A DNA stretch of 64,000 bases from UBA2033 sp035345875 (GCA_035345875.1 DAORDH010000008.1:62001-126000), one strand, 5' to 3'. Positions 25,919-35,980 are shown, numbered from the stretch's first letter. The notes: generated by a model not told the origin, from the sequence alone. Translations and numbers: made by a program.

Positions 25919-27433
25919 TTAATTCGCATGCTTCCTTAGTTTTATAGATAAAATAATTCCTACTGCAACCATTGACATGAGCAAGTGAGAACCACCATAA
26001 CTCATAAATGATAGTGGTAAACCCGTAATCGGCATCAGACCGATAACAATTCCAATGTTAATAGCCATATGAAAAAATATTAACGCAACAATTCCCGCGG
26101 CCAGAAGGGAACCAAACCGATCTTTACTTTCAAAACTAATTTGGAGACCTCTCAGCGGAATTGCCAAAAGAAAAAATAACAATAATACAGAACCAATAAA
26201 TCCAGTCTGCTCCGCCCAAGATGCAAAAATAAAATCAGTGCTACTTTCTGGAACGTGCGGAATTCTTCCTTCGGTCATTTCTCCATGACCAAATCCTTTC
26301 CCAACGAATCGACCTGAACCAATTGCAGGTTTTGATGCACGTAATTGATAACCTGCACCTTGTTTGAATTGATCAGGATTTATAAATGCAGTCAAACGAA
26401 TGACTTGGTTTTCTCTAAATGGAATTTTTTTAGAAACTGCAAAAGCAAATAAAAAGCTAATCCCTAAAACCCCAAGTGGAATGTAATACTTTCTTAGATT
26501 CTCAGATCCGCGAGTAATTCGAAGTGCAATCAAAACTAAACTTATGAAAATTAAAGTTCCACCAAACATAATCATAAAATTTTCATTTGAGAAAATTTTA
26601 AATAAGAAACTAGTATTTTCTTCAATTACTTGATCTACAGCATCCTGTAAAATTTTAAAATTCTTTGGATTAATCAAACCAGACACTTCTTTGGCTTGTA
26701 TAGTTTCTCCATTCAAGACAGGCCAGATTTTTCCACCTAATTGATTTACAATCGATAGGACTTCTGTTTTCTCCGTTTTAGTTAGCAACTCAACCAGAGG
26801 CGCCATTAACGTTAGACGTGTATATTCCAAATACATAGGAATACTGAGTGATATTCCACCTAATATAACTAAGGAACTAATATGCATTAAGTCAGCTCCA
26901 CCTAGAAACAACATAGCTAATAAGATTGGAATAAAAGATACAGCAGTTCCGAAATCAGGCTGAACAATAATAAAAACCATTGGGATAATAACGATAATAA
27001 AAGGAATTACTAGAACTGTAATATTTCGTATTTCTCTTTCACGCAAAACCAGATATTGACCCAACAAAATAACCGTCGATAACTTTGCAAACTCACTCGT
27101 CTGAAAACTAAAAGGACCAAGCTTTAACCAAGAACGAGCACCTCGACCGTTAGGCAAATAACCGATCCCCGGAATGAGCGTTAGGATCAATAGAAAAATT
27201 GAAAAAAGATAAATTGGAAGAGCATAAGATCCAAGTAATTGGTAATTTAGACGGCTCATAAAATACATTGTAGTCAAACCAACTATAAAATAGAAAAGTT
27301 GTTTATACCATTTACCAGGACCATCTGTAATATTGGATTCTTGAAAGTATAAAGTTATGATACCACATAAAACCACAACAACAACGGATATAATTAGAAA
27401 ATAATCAATTTTCTCTAATCTACGTTCTGCCAT
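25919..27433 (-). CDS. rodA: RodA cell-wall elongation glycosyltransferase (SEDS family)
   Basis: RodA polymerises lipid II during cell elongation with PBP2. The 504-aa protein has the SEDS signatures GRGARSWLKLGPFSFQTSEF, QPDFGTA, a conserved PESSTDFIFASWAEQTG segment with the presumed catalytic Asp, and PITGLPLSFMSYGGSHLLMS. It is longer than typical RodA (about 370-420 aa) because of a roughly 85-residue loop at residues 202-285 between two membrane helices. Its start overlaps the mrdA stop by one base, as expected for a PBP2-RodA pair. Confidence 0.96.
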   Translation of the reverse strand: MAERRLEKIDYFLIISVVVVVLCGIITLYFQESNITDGPGKWYKQLFYFIVGLTTMYFMSRLNYQLLGSYALPIYLFSIFLLILTLIPGIGYLPNGRGARSWLKLGPFSFQTSEFAKLSTVILLGQYLVLREREIRNITVLVIPFIIVIIPMVFIIVQPDFGTAVSFIPILLAMLFLGGADLMHISSLVILGGISLSIPMYLEYTRLTLMAPLVELLTKTEKTEVLSIVNQLGGKIWPVLNGETIQAKEVSGLINPKNFKILQDAVDQVIEENTSFLFKIFSNENFMIMFGGTLIFISLVLIALRITRGSENLRKYYIPLGVLGISFLFAFAVSKKIPFRENQVIRLTAFINPDQFKQGAGYQLRASKPAIGSGRFVGKGFGHGEMTEGRIPHVPESSTDFIFASWAEQTGFIGSVLLLFFLLAIPLRGLQISFESKDRFGSLLAAGIVALIFFHMAINIGIVIGLMPITGLPLSFMSYGGSHLLMSMVAVGIILSIKLRKHAN

Positions 27434-29382
27434 TATTGAATCTCCTCTATAGGTGTTTCATCATCCATTCTATATCCATCAGTTCGATCTGTTCTCCTAA
27501 AAGAGCCAGGAGGAAAAGCTGCTTTAAAAACTTCCTTAGCGATAGGAGCAGCTCCAACGGATCCACCAACACCGTATTCAACGAATACAGTTACTAACAC
27601 CTGTTGCTCTACAGGTGCGTTGTATGGACCATACCCAATAAACCAAGCATGATTAGACTTAGACAAACCTCTTCTTCGAGTTTGTGCCGTTCCTGTCTTT
27701 CCTGCAATCTCTGGTAGATCTGGCAAATTTAAAACTCTAGATGCAGTTCCTGTTTTTACAACGGCTCTGAGACCTTGTTTAAGCGCTTCCAAAGTGGAAC
27801 TTTTTAATGGAATATCTCTTAACATCTTCCCTGGATTTTTAAAAACAATTGAATTATCAATAGGGTTTCTGATTTCAGAAACTACATAGGGTTGAAATAT
27901 TTTACCATTATTAAGTAGTGCCATATAAAAAAGCGTCATGCCCATAGGTGTTGTAGAAATAAAACCCTGTCCGATAGATAGATTCACAGTATCACCAGCA
28001 AACCATTTAGTTCCATAGGCTCGCTTTTTCCATTCATTACTAGGAACGAATCCTTCGATTTCACCAGGCAAATCTATATTACTTTTTTTATCTAAACCAA
28101 ATAACTTCGCATAATATAGAATAGCCTCAGATCCTAACTTATGACCTAAATTATAAAAATATACAGAACAAGATTTTTCAATTGCATGCATTAGATCATT
28201 TGTTCCATGCCCCTTCTTGTCCCAACATTTAAACTCTTGATCTGGGACACCAGCGAGAGTTGACTCTAAAATAAAACTTCCATTGCAATGAAAGGTTTGG
28301 GAAGGACTAAAATCTATCTTATGCTCACTCTCTAATGCAGCTAGTCCAACTAACGTTTTAAATGTAGATGCTGGAGGAAATTTAGAACGTAGAGCAATGT
28401 TCAAAAAACCACCATTATTTTTAACTCGGTTTAAATGTTGTAACTTAAGCTGTTTATTTTTGCCAGAAAGTAAATTTGGATCAAAGCTGGGATTAGAGGT
28501 CAAAGCTAAAATTTCACCGGTTGCTGGTTTAATCGCAATCACAGTTCCACGATAGTTTTTTAGTGCGTTATATGCAGCAAATTGAATTTTTTTATCAATT
28601 GTCAAAACTAGATGGTTTCCCATTTTAGCATGTTCAATAATCCTTTCTTCTTCAATGTTTCCTTCTGAATTTCTTTTTTGATAACGGAATCCATCTGTTC
28701 CACGAAGATAAGAGTCATACTGAATTTCTAGACCATCCTTTCCAACTAATTGATAGGATTTGATTTCTCTGTTTGTTAAATCTTTTAAATTTGGAAGACC
28801 AACATACCCAGAAACATGAGCCAGGGCAGGTCCCATAATATAATTTCTTTTTGGGGAAGGAACTAGTATAACATATTTCGCAATATTATCAAAGACAGAA
28901 ATCCGTTCATGTTGTTCTGATGAAATTCCTTGTAATAATACAATGGGAATTTTTGATCTTACTTTTTTTGTAAACTTAGGTTCTTTAATTTCGTCTGCGT
29001 AATAAGCTTCTGGTATAGAAAGAGTTTTATAAAATAAAAGCATAAACTCTTTAATCCGCTCTGGATTATTTCGAAGAAGTCCAGTATTTACAACTACATC
29101 CAACGAGGCGGAATTCGAAATTAATACATGCTGAGTAGACATTTCAGGATTGATAAAATTTCTATCATAAACCTGACCTCTAGCCGCCGGTAAAGACTCA
29201 CTTCTTCTAACAAATCGTTCTGCTTTGAGTGAGTTTTCACTTCCATTTATAATTTGTAGGTTAAATAGTTGAAGTATAAAAGCAATCAGTGTAAATATAA
29301 TGAGACCTGTAAAAAAATACAACCTATAGCGAAAACTTTGTTCTAATTTGAACTCTGTTGATGAAGTTGTATTTCTTGCCAT
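27433..29382 (-). CDS. mrdA: Penicillin-binding protein 2 (elongasome transpeptidase)
   Basis: PBP2 crosslinks peptidoglycan in the elongasome. The 649-aa protein has one N-terminal membrane helix (LYFFTGLIIFTLIAFILQLF), a pedestal/dimerisation region and a transpeptidase domain with SxxK (PPASTFKTL), the second motif in EKSCSVYFYN and KTGTA (EIAGKTGTAQTRR). A second KTGTA occurs 20 residues earlier (VVKTGTASRV), at a position where homologues usually have a GTA-only sequence. Overlaps mreD and rodA by one base each. Confidence 0.97.
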   Translation of the reverse strand: MARNTTSSTEFKLEQSFRYRLYFFTGLIIFTLIAFILQLFNLQIINGSENSLKAERFVRRSESLPAARGQVYDRNFINPEMSTQHVLISNSASLDVVVNTGLLRNNPERIKEFMLLFYKTLSIPEAYYADEIKEPKFTKKVRSKIPIVLLQGISSEQHERISVFDNIAKYVILVPSPKRNYIMGPALAHVSGYVGLPNLKDLTNREIKSYQLVGKDGLEIQYDSYLRGTDGFRYQKRNSEGNIEEERIIEHAKMGNHLVLTIDKKIQFAAYNALKNYRGTVIAIKPATGEILALTSNPSFDPNLLSGKNKQLKLQHLNRVKNNGGFLNIALRSKFPPASTFKTLVGLAALESEHKIDFSPSQTFHCNGSFILESTLAGVPDQEFKCWDKKGHGTNDLMHAIEKSCSVYFYNLGHKLGSEAILYYAKLFGLDKKSNIDLPGEIEGFVPSNEWKKRAYGTKWFAGDTVNLSIGQGFISTTPMGMTLFYMALLNNGKIFQPYVVSEIRNPIDNSIVFKNPGKMLRDIPLKSSTLEALKQGLRAVVKTGTASRVLNLPDLPEIAGKTGTAQTRRRGLSKSNHAWFIGYGPYNAPVEQQVLVTVFVEYGVGGSVGAAPIAKEVFKAAFPPGSFRRTDRTDGYRMDDETPIEEIQ

Positions 29383-29903
29383 TATCGAAGACCCTCTGAG
29401 GAAGTAGGATCTAATTTATAAATCCAAGATAAGATAAAAAACGTTAGTGGAGCAATAGCAGCATTATAAACTGACGTTGCTATAAAAGAGTAGTTTAAAT
29501 TAGAATGAAAGAAAAACGAAAATAACATATAAGTGAAAATTCGAGCCACCAAAGTCAAGGCAAAAGCGAAAATAGATATTGATATAAAGTTTTCATTATA
29601 AGACATACGTCCAAATTTTCCCAACAAATAACCTACCAGAGAGAAACTTAGAGAATGTATTCCTATTTTATAAAAAACTTTCCCACCTAAACCTTCTTCT
29701 CCGCCTAACGCTGCATCCGTCAGCAATCCCCCAATAAAACCAATCCAAAGACCACTCATTCCTCCCTTTCGAAGGGCAAAAAAAATTACGAGAAGAATCA
29801 TGAAATCAGGCTTAATAGCAGTGCCTATATCAAATAAATTTGTCCCATTTAATATATGAGCCAGTAGAATACCTACGCCAATTACTATACGCTCTAATAT
29901 CAT
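29382..29903 (-). CDS. mreD: Rod shape-determining protein MreD
   Basis: The 173-aa protein has about five membrane helices and the MreD-like segment IKPDFMILLVIFFALRKGGM followed by LWIGFIGGLLTDAALGGEEG. It links the cytoskeleton to the wall machinery. Identity is weak in this family, so position between mreC and mrdA (four- and one-base overlaps) is the main evidence. Confidence 0.92.
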   Translation of the reverse strand: MILERIVIGVGILLAHILNGTNLFDIGTAIKPDFMILLVIFFALRKGGMSGLWIGFIGGLLTDAALGGEEGLGGKVFYKIGIHSLSFSLVGYLLGKFGRMSYNENFISISIFAFALTLVARIFTYMLFSFFFHSNLNYSFIATSVYNAAIAPLTFFILSWIYKLDPTSSEGLR

Positions 29904-31087
29904 GGGTTTGACTCCTCTAATTTTTTAACCATTTCATCATCATCACTATCAGATGATATTTTTTTCTTTTCCTTTGGCTGCGGATTATTTGGATTAACCG
30001 TTTTGGCTTCTATTTTTTTGGGTGTTGGCTGAATTGGAGCTGGGTTGGTTTTTTTATCTTTTACATCTTTTCCTTCAATAATCTCGCCCGGGAAATTTAA
30101 CTCCCCAAAATATGGATTTTCTATGGATATACTCTTTTCTTCAGGCCAATCTTCCACCCATTTGTCAGGAGTCTTTTTAATAACAGTTACAAACTGTAAT
30201 TCCTCAAAACGAATGTAAGGCTTGATATAAGCAGTTTTAAAAGAACCGGATCTAGGTCCTTCTTCTGTTATAATTCCGACAGGAATAGCCGCAGGGAACA
30301 AGCCTCCACCTGAGGAAGAAAAAACAGGTTTGCCTAAATTCCCAAAAGATTCAATATAACTTGCATCGGATGTAGGTGGATTGGGACCTATCTGACTTCC
30401 AGCAATCAGTTTTGGATCAATAATAATTCCGTTATCAATGTAATTTAAAACAGCTTCCATGCCTCTTCCAGAATTACCCGATAAAGTTGCCCAGAAATTT
30501 GTTTTTGGAATTTGCACTCCCATTGTAAAATTGGAATTAATGATTGGTTGAACTACACTCGAGCCACCAGTTACTGCGATTACCTTACCAACTAACGCTT
30601 GTATCACTTGACCATTTGATTCATCAATAGCTCTACCAATAACAGGCATATATGGCTTTATACCTGCATCTTTTCCTTTATTGATGATGATCGTTCTATA
30701 AATTGAATTCAGTCTAATAGAAAGAACTTCTGCCTTTATATAAGGATAATCAACTCTTGGACTAAAACCAAGTTCTTTTCTTAAAAGATCATTTTCTGCA
30801 CGTAAGGCATTTATATCTTGAGGTAGTATTTTATATTCCTCGATTAACTTAGCATAAGAATCTCTTTCTTTACGAATCGATTCGTAAGATTCTAATTTAT
30901 TATAAGCGCTTTTGAAAAAATTTCCAAAGGAATCTAAAGAAGAGGAAACAGCATTGCTTATCTTTTGAGTGCTCGCAACACCTTTTACAACAAAATTACC
31001 ATTCCAAACAAGAGAGGATATTGAAAACAGAATACAAAAAAGGACAGATAAGAATTCTTTAAGCTGACTCAGTCTATCCCATAACAT
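29900..31087 (-). CDS. mreC: Rod shape-determining protein MreC
   Basis: MreC is a periplasmic scaffold of the elongasome. The 395-aa protein has an N-terminal membrane helix, a coiled coil (about residues 45-105), and the beta domain with YRTIIINKGKDAGIKPYMPV, VIGRAIDESNGQVIQALVG and GRGMEAVLNYIDNGIII. A Pro/Lys/Asn-rich tail of about 60 residues extends beyond the usual end. It follows mreB by 12 bases. Confidence 0.95.
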   Translation of the reverse strand: MLWDRLSQLKEFLSVLFCILFSISSLVWNGNFVVKGVASTQKISNAVSSSLDSFGNFFKSAYNKLESYESIRKERDSYAKLIEEYKILPQDINALRAENDLLRKELGFSPRVDYPYIKAEVLSIRLNSIYRTIIINKGKDAGIKPYMPVIGRAIDESNGQVIQALVGKVIAVTGGSSVVQPIINSNFTMGVQIPKTNFWATLSGNSGRGMEAVLNYIDNGIIIDPKLIAGSQIGPNPPTSDASYIESFGNLGKPVFSSSGGGLFPAAIPVGIITEEGPRSGSFKTAYIKPYIRFEELQFVTVIKKTPDKWVEDWPEEKSISIENPYFGELNFPGEIIEGKDVKDKKTNPAPIQPTPKKIEAKTVNPNNPQPKEKKKISSDSDDDEMVKKLEESNP

Positions 31088-31099
31088 ATTGAATCAATC

Positions 31100-32122
31100 T
31101 TATTTAACTCCGCGTTTAATGTATTTCAACTCATCTAGATATTTTCCAGTCCCTAAAACAACACATGTCAAAGGATTCTCTGCACGAAACACGGGAACAC
31201 CTGTTTCTCTAGAAATAAAATACTCAAGCCCGCGTAAGAGACAACCGCCACCTGTTAAGATAATTCCACGCTCTACGATATCGGCTGATAATTCAGGAGG
31301 AGTTTTCTCTAGAACTCTTTTTACTCCATCTAATATCTGGTCAGTTGGTTCTTTTAATGCTTTTCTAATTTCATTACTATCTAGCTCTAAGGTTCTAGGC
31401 AATCCGGAGATAGCATCTCTACCTTTTACTTCCATAGTATCAGTTCGCTTATCCATATAAGCGTTTCCGATTGTAAGCTTAATATCTTCCGCTGTTCTAT
31501 CCCCAATCACTAGATTGTATTGGTTACGTAAATGTTTTATGATGGCTTCATCAAACTCGTCACCACCAGTTCTAATAGACTCAGCAATCACCATACCACC
31601 CAGAGAAATTACAGCAATCTCGGTAGTTCCACCACCTATATCTACAATCATATTTCCTGCTGGCTCATGAATAGGGACATTTGCACCGATTGCAGCAGCT
31701 AAAGCTTCTTCAATTAAGAAAATCTCTCTAGCACCAGCTTGTTCAGCCGACTCACGCACAGCACGTCTCTCTACCTCAGTAATTCCAGAAGGCACTCCGA
31801 TCACGATTCTAGGTTTAACAAATGTGGTGCGGTTGTGCACCTTAGCTATAAAATAACGTATCATTTTCTCGACAGTTTCGAAATCGGCGATCACGCCATC
31901 TTTCATTGGTCGAATTGCTACAATATCACCTGGTGTTCTACCTAACATTCGCTTTGCTTCCTGCCCTACGGCTAGAACCTTACCAGTCGATGCTTGTACT
32001 GCAACAACACTAGGTTCAGATAGAACAATGCCCTGACCTTTGACATGCACTAGTGTATTTGCTGTACCTAAATCAATACCCATGTCATTTGAAAAAAGAG
32101 CATATAAATTATCAAAAATCAT
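31100..32122 (-). CDS. mreB: Rod shape-determining actin homologue MreB
   Basis: MreB filaments guide lateral wall synthesis. The 340-aa protein has actin-fold motifs: phosphate 1 DMGIDLGTANTLVHVKGQGI, phosphate 2 NMIVDIGGGTTEIAVIS and adenosine motif GIILTGGGCLLRGLEYFIS. Length is typical. It is the first gene of the mreBCD-mrdA-rodA operon. Confidence 0.98.
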   Translation of the reverse strand: MIFDNLYALFSNDMGIDLGTANTLVHVKGQGIVLSEPSVVAVQASTGKVLAVGQEAKRMLGRTPGDIVAIRPMKDGVIADFETVEKMIRYFIAKVHNRTTFVKPRIVIGVPSGITEVERRAVRESAEQAGAREIFLIEEALAAAIGANVPIHEPAGNMIVDIGGGTTEIAVISLGGMVIAESIRTGGDEFDEAIIKHLRNQYNLVIGDRTAEDIKLTIGNAYMDKRTDTMEVKGRDAISGLPRTLELDSNEIRKALKEPTDQILDGVKRVLEKTPPELSADIVERGIILTGGGCLLRGLEYFISRETGVPVFRAENPLTCVVLGTGKYLDELKYIKRGVK

Positions 32123-32208
32123 TCCTTACTCCAAGTGTACTCTTAAAATAACAAATCTCTAATATAGGGCTTTTTGACTACAAATTTTAATATATAGTCG
32201 AAAAAAGG

Positions 32209-33798
32209 TTAATTTTTTTGCTTTTTTACAAAAGCAACTGCCTCAAGCTTTAAATCACTCCCTTTCGGTGTTTCAACTGAAATGATTTTTCGTTCAAAAA
32301 ATGCTGAGTTTTTTTCTAAATGCTTTTTGATATATGGATTCATTAAATTTTCGTTATAAAAAATAAATACATCCTGTTTTTCTATCGTCGCATAGTAAAA
32401 ACTTTCATCAATTTTATAATTATCTTTTAGAACTCCCAGTTCGACTAAAAGACTCTTCGATTTTTTCTCAGTTTGAGATTTGTTTAAACCTGATAACTCC
32501 CCCGGAATAAATTCCCGAATATTCTTATTTGGAAACTTTTCTTTAAGATAAAAATAAGGATCAGGTATCGCTTGCAGATAAACATTATTATGCGCTTCAA
32601 CTACTTTCTCAATTTCAGAAAAAAATATATCAACCTTCTCTGGCAGTTTATAAATAAAGAAAGAACTAACTATTATCCATATGATTATAAATACGTTATA
32701 CCCAATGGATAAATATACAAAATAACGACTCAACTTAATTTCGCTAAGTAAATAGCTCAGAATCAAAACAAATGGAACTGTCATATGAAACACATACCAA
32801 AATTCACTTGATAAAAATAAAAAGGTTGTGATCGTTAGTAACCATATTAGAGCAAAAAACTCATTGTCTGTTTTTATGAGCTTTATAAAATATTCAGCTT
32901 TATTAGTATCCTTAAATTTTGTTTTAATAAAATAAAACGCAAACATGAAAACAGTAACAAAATAAAGACTCAACTTTATCAAAGGGAATTTATAAACAGA
33001 AAAAATAATTTTTACTTTATCTATCCAATTAAACTTTCCAAGTAGTTCATTTTTTCTAGATAACTGGGCTCCAAATTGAATAACAAACAAATCAAGATTT
33101 GGTATAATATAAAAAAGCCAAGCGGTTAATGGGATTAAACCACCGATGCAATAAAGAAAAATTCTCGATGGTGTAAAACTGTTTCTTTGATACAGTAAAA
33201 ATAAAATTGGCAAAGAGTGAACAATACCAAAAGGATGCGACAAAAAGGATAAAGATAAACTAACTGCTGAAAAGAATAAATCACTTTTAGTAGGATCTAA
33301 TTCATTATGATCTGTCTGATTTTTTGATTTGAGTAAAAAATAAAAAGCAGATAGAGCAAAAAAAGAACACAAACTCTCCATACGAGATGTATGAGAGAAT
33401 TTCAAAAATACTAAATCTGTAGCAATAAAGAATAAAATAAATCCAATTCTTTTTAATGAGAATCTCAAACTCTTAGAAATCTGATAGACTAAAAATAATG
33501 AGCCAAGGCTAACGAAAGTGCTAAATAACCTTGCAGTTAATAAATTTGCTGGAAAGACTTTTAACAAGAGTGACAACAAAACCATGAAAGTTGGGGGCAT
33601 CCAAAGTGTATGAGTATCCATGCCTGGAATCAACCCATCTAAAACGGATGTTCTCATAACACCATTTATCCCTAACTCAAAAGCAGGATTGAAAAATAAA
33701 ACTTCATCTGGCCAGATTGGAGGAATATGAGTATGAAAAATAAAAGAGAAAAAGAGAAAAAGAAAAAAGGAAAAGTAAATAAAGTGCTTATTAAACAT
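32209..33798 (-). CDS. GT39-type membrane glycosyltransferase
   Basis: The 529-aa protein has about nine to eleven membrane helices and an early extracytoplasmic loop with IPPIWPDEVLFFNPAFELG, where the Asp-Glu pair fits the acidic motif of ArnT/PMT-type enzymes that transfer sugars from polyprenyl phosphates. A soluble region follows the last helix from about residue 385. The acceptor is unknown; LPS or a protein are possible. It ends 86 bases before mreB in the same direction. Confidence 0.75.
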   Translation of the reverse strand: MFNKHFIYFSFFLFLFFSFIFHTHIPPIWPDEVLFFNPAFELGINGVMRTSVLDGLIPGMDTHTLWMPPTFMVLLSLLLKVFPANLLTARLFSTFVSLGSLFLVYQISKSLRFSLKRIGFILFFIATDLVFLKFSHTSRMESLCSFFALSAFYFLLKSKNQTDHNELDPTKSDLFFSAVSLSLSFLSHPFGIVHSLPILFLLYQRNSFTPSRIFLYCIGGLIPLTAWLFYIIPNLDLFVIQFGAQLSRKNELLGKFNWIDKVKIIFSVYKFPLIKLSLYFVTVFMFAFYFIKTKFKDTNKAEYFIKLIKTDNEFFALIWLLTITTFLFLSSEFWYVFHMTVPFVLILSYLLSEIKLSRYFVYLSIGYNVFIIIWIIVSSFFIYKLPEKVDIFFSEIEKVVEAHNNVYLQAIPDPYFYLKEKFPNKNIREFIPGELSGLNKSQTEKKSKSLLVELGVLKDNYKIDESFYYATIEKQDVFIFYNENLMNPYIKKHLEKNSAFFERKIISVETPKGSDLKLEAVAFVKKQKN

Positions 33799-33824
33799 AA
33801 TTTAAAATAAGCACTTGAGGGATA

Positions 33825-34160
33825 TTAAGGTAGAGATGCGATAGCTTCCTCTTCAGTTGCATACACATCAAATAAATCTAATAATTCAACAACATCAAAA
33901 ACTTTCTTAACAGGTGGCGTTATATTACAAAGCTTCAACTTTCGCCCCTGACGGTTTAATTCTCTTACCATCCCAACAAAAATTCGAATCCCAGAAGAGG
34001 ATATATAAGAAATCGATCCTAAATGAATGATAATATCACCTTCTCCCGAAAGAACATCTTTCGCAAGATGAGATTCTACCTCGTCAGATTGAGTAATGTC
34101 AAGTCTACCTGCAAGTTTTACCAATACATGTTTGCCTATATTTTGTGTTTTGATATCCAA
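33825..34160 (-). CDS. STAS-domain anti-anti-sigma factor
   Basis: The 111-aa STAS protein resembles SpoIIAA/RsbV. The regulatory phosphorylation site region is SISYISSSGIRIFVGMVREL, with the conserved Ser pair before Gly. Such proteins capture a kinase/anti-sigma factor when unphosphorylated. No cognate kinase or phosphatase is next to it. It lies 26 bases upstream of the GT39 gene on the same strand. Confidence 0.9.
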   Translation of the reverse strand: MDIKTQNIGKHVLVKLAGRLDITQSDEVESHLAKDVLSGEGDIIIHLGSISYISSSGIRIFVGMVRELNRQGRKLKLCNITPPVKKVFDVVELLDLFDVYATEEEAIASLP

Positions 34161-34304
34161 AGGATTCTCCTACGAAAACAATTTGAAAACACCTAAATTT
34201 ACCTATATTTTCACAATTATTCTTAGTCAAATAGTGTTTTTTTCGCTAACGTATTGTCAAGATGTTTTTTTGGCTAGTGGCTCTAAGTAACAGGATTCAT
34301 TACC

Positions 34305-34886
34305 TTATTTCAAGAGTTGCTCAATAGATACCAAATCACCTTTCGGAAAACTTCGAATCTGACCAAATAAATTTCGAGTTGATCGGGTATTAACATGCCC
34401 GAGAAAAAGTCCTATCTCTACCTGAGACCAACCATTTTGTCTGAGATGAACAGCAATACTTCTACGAATCTTTGGAACACTAACAGAAAGTCCAATTTTA
34501 TTCTCTATTTTTTCTAAAGCCTTTTGAATGGTTCGAGTATGCAGTTTACCGGATCTACCTTGAAAAACAAAATCATCAGAAGTCTTTTGATGACAAAAGA
34601 TTCGGAAATCACAAAGTATAGAAAAGGGAATATCTAAAGATCTAGATAAAGATTTCTCCCCACCTAGAATTTTTATCTTTGATCTTTGAAAGTCAATGGC
34701 ACCGACTTTTAGATTAACAATGTCTTTTAAATTCATTCCAAATGTATAAAGCAATTTAAACCATAATAGATGAGTATAATTTGATTTTAAAACTTTTACA
34801 ATTTGAATAATCTGGTCTGGAGTAAAAAACGAATCATCTTCTACTGTTTCATCATATTTCTTACTTTGTGTATCTGACTTTGCCAT
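34305..34886 (-). CDS. Tyrosine-recombinase-fold protein lacking catalytic residues
   Basis: The 193-aa protein matches the catalytic domain of XerC/D-like integrases but has no N-terminal core-binding domain. Aligned to XerD, helix TFGMNLKDIVNLKVGAID has Asn/Leu where the first catalytic Arg is expected (TGLRISE type). SVPKIRRSIAVHLRQNGWS retains the second Arg but has Pro in place of the His of HxLR. LFLGHVNTRSTRNLFGQI retains the LGH His but has Phe in place of the nucleophilic Tyr. It should therefore not cut DNA and may act as a DNA-binding factor (inference). The frame is intact with no stops, so it is not an obvious decaying pseudogene. Upstream is a 392-base gap. Confidence 0.8.
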   Translation of the reverse strand: MAKSDTQSKKYDETVEDDSFFTPDQIIQIVKVLKSNYTHLLWFKLLYTFGMNLKDIVNLKVGAIDFQRSKIKILGGEKSLSRSLDIPFSILCDFRIFCHQKTSDDFVFQGRSGKLHTRTIQKALEKIENKIGLSVSVPKIRRSIAVHLRQNGWSQVEIGLFLGHVNTRSTRNLFGQIRSFPKGDLVSIEQLLK

Positions 34887-35278
34887 ATTTGTATCCCTTT
34901 ATTTTTATTTATACTAAAGAATCCTAATCCAAGTATAGGACTAGTTGGAGTATAATTAATTGTTTTTCTAAGGTGATTTGTTTTTTTCAAATATGATTTT
35001 TATTTATCAAAGATTTTTTTCTAAAAATTACGCACTTCCTACCAAATAAGACATAATTGTAGAGGATAATATATATTAGCCGCAAAATAAAGAATAAAAC
35101 GCAAACAGATTTCCATTTTTATTTTTCTAGCTTGATCTTCTTATAAGATATTTGTGACTTTTTATCTTTAGAATCCTTTGAATTGTTTTCAAAATAAATT
35201 TAGATTCTATAGATGTTCGTTCTGAAATCTTAAAATAGAGAGAAACTCTTTAAAAGGTCCTTTCTAATCAGGGTCTAT
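34887..35278. other. AT-rich intergenic region, 392 bases
   Basis: No gene or clear hairpin is seen. It lies upstream of the recombinase-fold gene and downstream of aroD, both minus strand. Long T- and A-runs dominate. Confidence 0.4.
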
Positions 35279-35980
35279 TTAAAAGCGAAAGGTATCGGGT
35301 GAAGGAACAGGCTTATCTTTGTAAAAATCTCTTTTCTCATAAAAGTTTCTTATTTCAATCTGTCCAGGGGCTCTAGGCTTTCCAATACAACAATAAGTTG
35401 CGATAGATCCATACCGATCACCAAACAACCTAGAATAAATTCCAATATCACCCATAGCAATACCAATGATTGAATTCTTCTCTGCGTTCTCTTTTATTCC
35501 TTCTAAGAAAATTTTAAGATCGATATAACTTTTAGGCATAACGGCAAATTTATAGATACAGCGCTGAGTTCTCTTTTTCGTAATCCAGTTTCTAATTTGT
35601 GAAGAATCTAAGATTCCAAAGAAATTATGATATGAGTAAATCACTGTAAAAACCGAATTGGAAATATTATCAAAAATTGATTCCTCTTGATCCAATTCAA
35701 TATCAATATAATTGCTTTCAGAATTAAATTCATTTAATACTTTTTCAATGTCTTTGAATTCAATTTTGGTATTTGTATTCTCACTCGAATCTTTTGGGTT
35801 GCGGTAGGTAAATAAAATTGATTTATTTAAGCTTTTTAAAATTGGACTTAATTCTTCTTTTATAAAAGATTGAGATAGTAAATCCAATCTAATTTCTAAA
35901 ATATCTGCATCTTGAAGGGATGGATTCTTATAATCCTTCAGTTCCTCCATCCCCAATGTTACAATTACTTTGTAATTCAT
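35279..35980 (-). CDS. aroD: Type I 3-dehydroquinate dehydratase
   Basis: AroD converts 3-dehydroquinate to 3-dehydroshikimate in aromatic amino acid synthesis. The 233-aa protein has ILEIRLDLL near the N-terminus, the catalytic His in VIYSYHNF (about residue 118), the Schiff-base Lys in IYKFAVMPKS (about 147) and the substrate-binding SRLFG and APGQ motifs. Length is normal. It starts six bases after acs, an unusual pairing probably due to gene crowding. Confidence 0.93.
   Translation of the reverse strand: MNYKVIVTLGMEELKDYKNPSLQDADILEIRLDLLSQSFIKEELSPILKSLNKSILFTYRNPKDSSENTNTKIEFKDIEKVLNEFNSESNYIDIELDQEESIFDNISNSVFTVIYSYHNFFGILDSSQIRNWITKKRTQRCIYKFAVMPKSYIDLKIFLEGIKENAEKNSIIGIAMGDIGIYSRLFGDRYGSIATYCCIGKPRAPGQIEIRNFYEKRDFYKDKPVPSPDTFRF

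Noticed and set aside
28000..28250. Possible frameshift in mrdA because of the odd SCS second motif
   Set aside because: The frame is continuous and all three transpeptidase motifs are present in order; SCS is an accepted variant.
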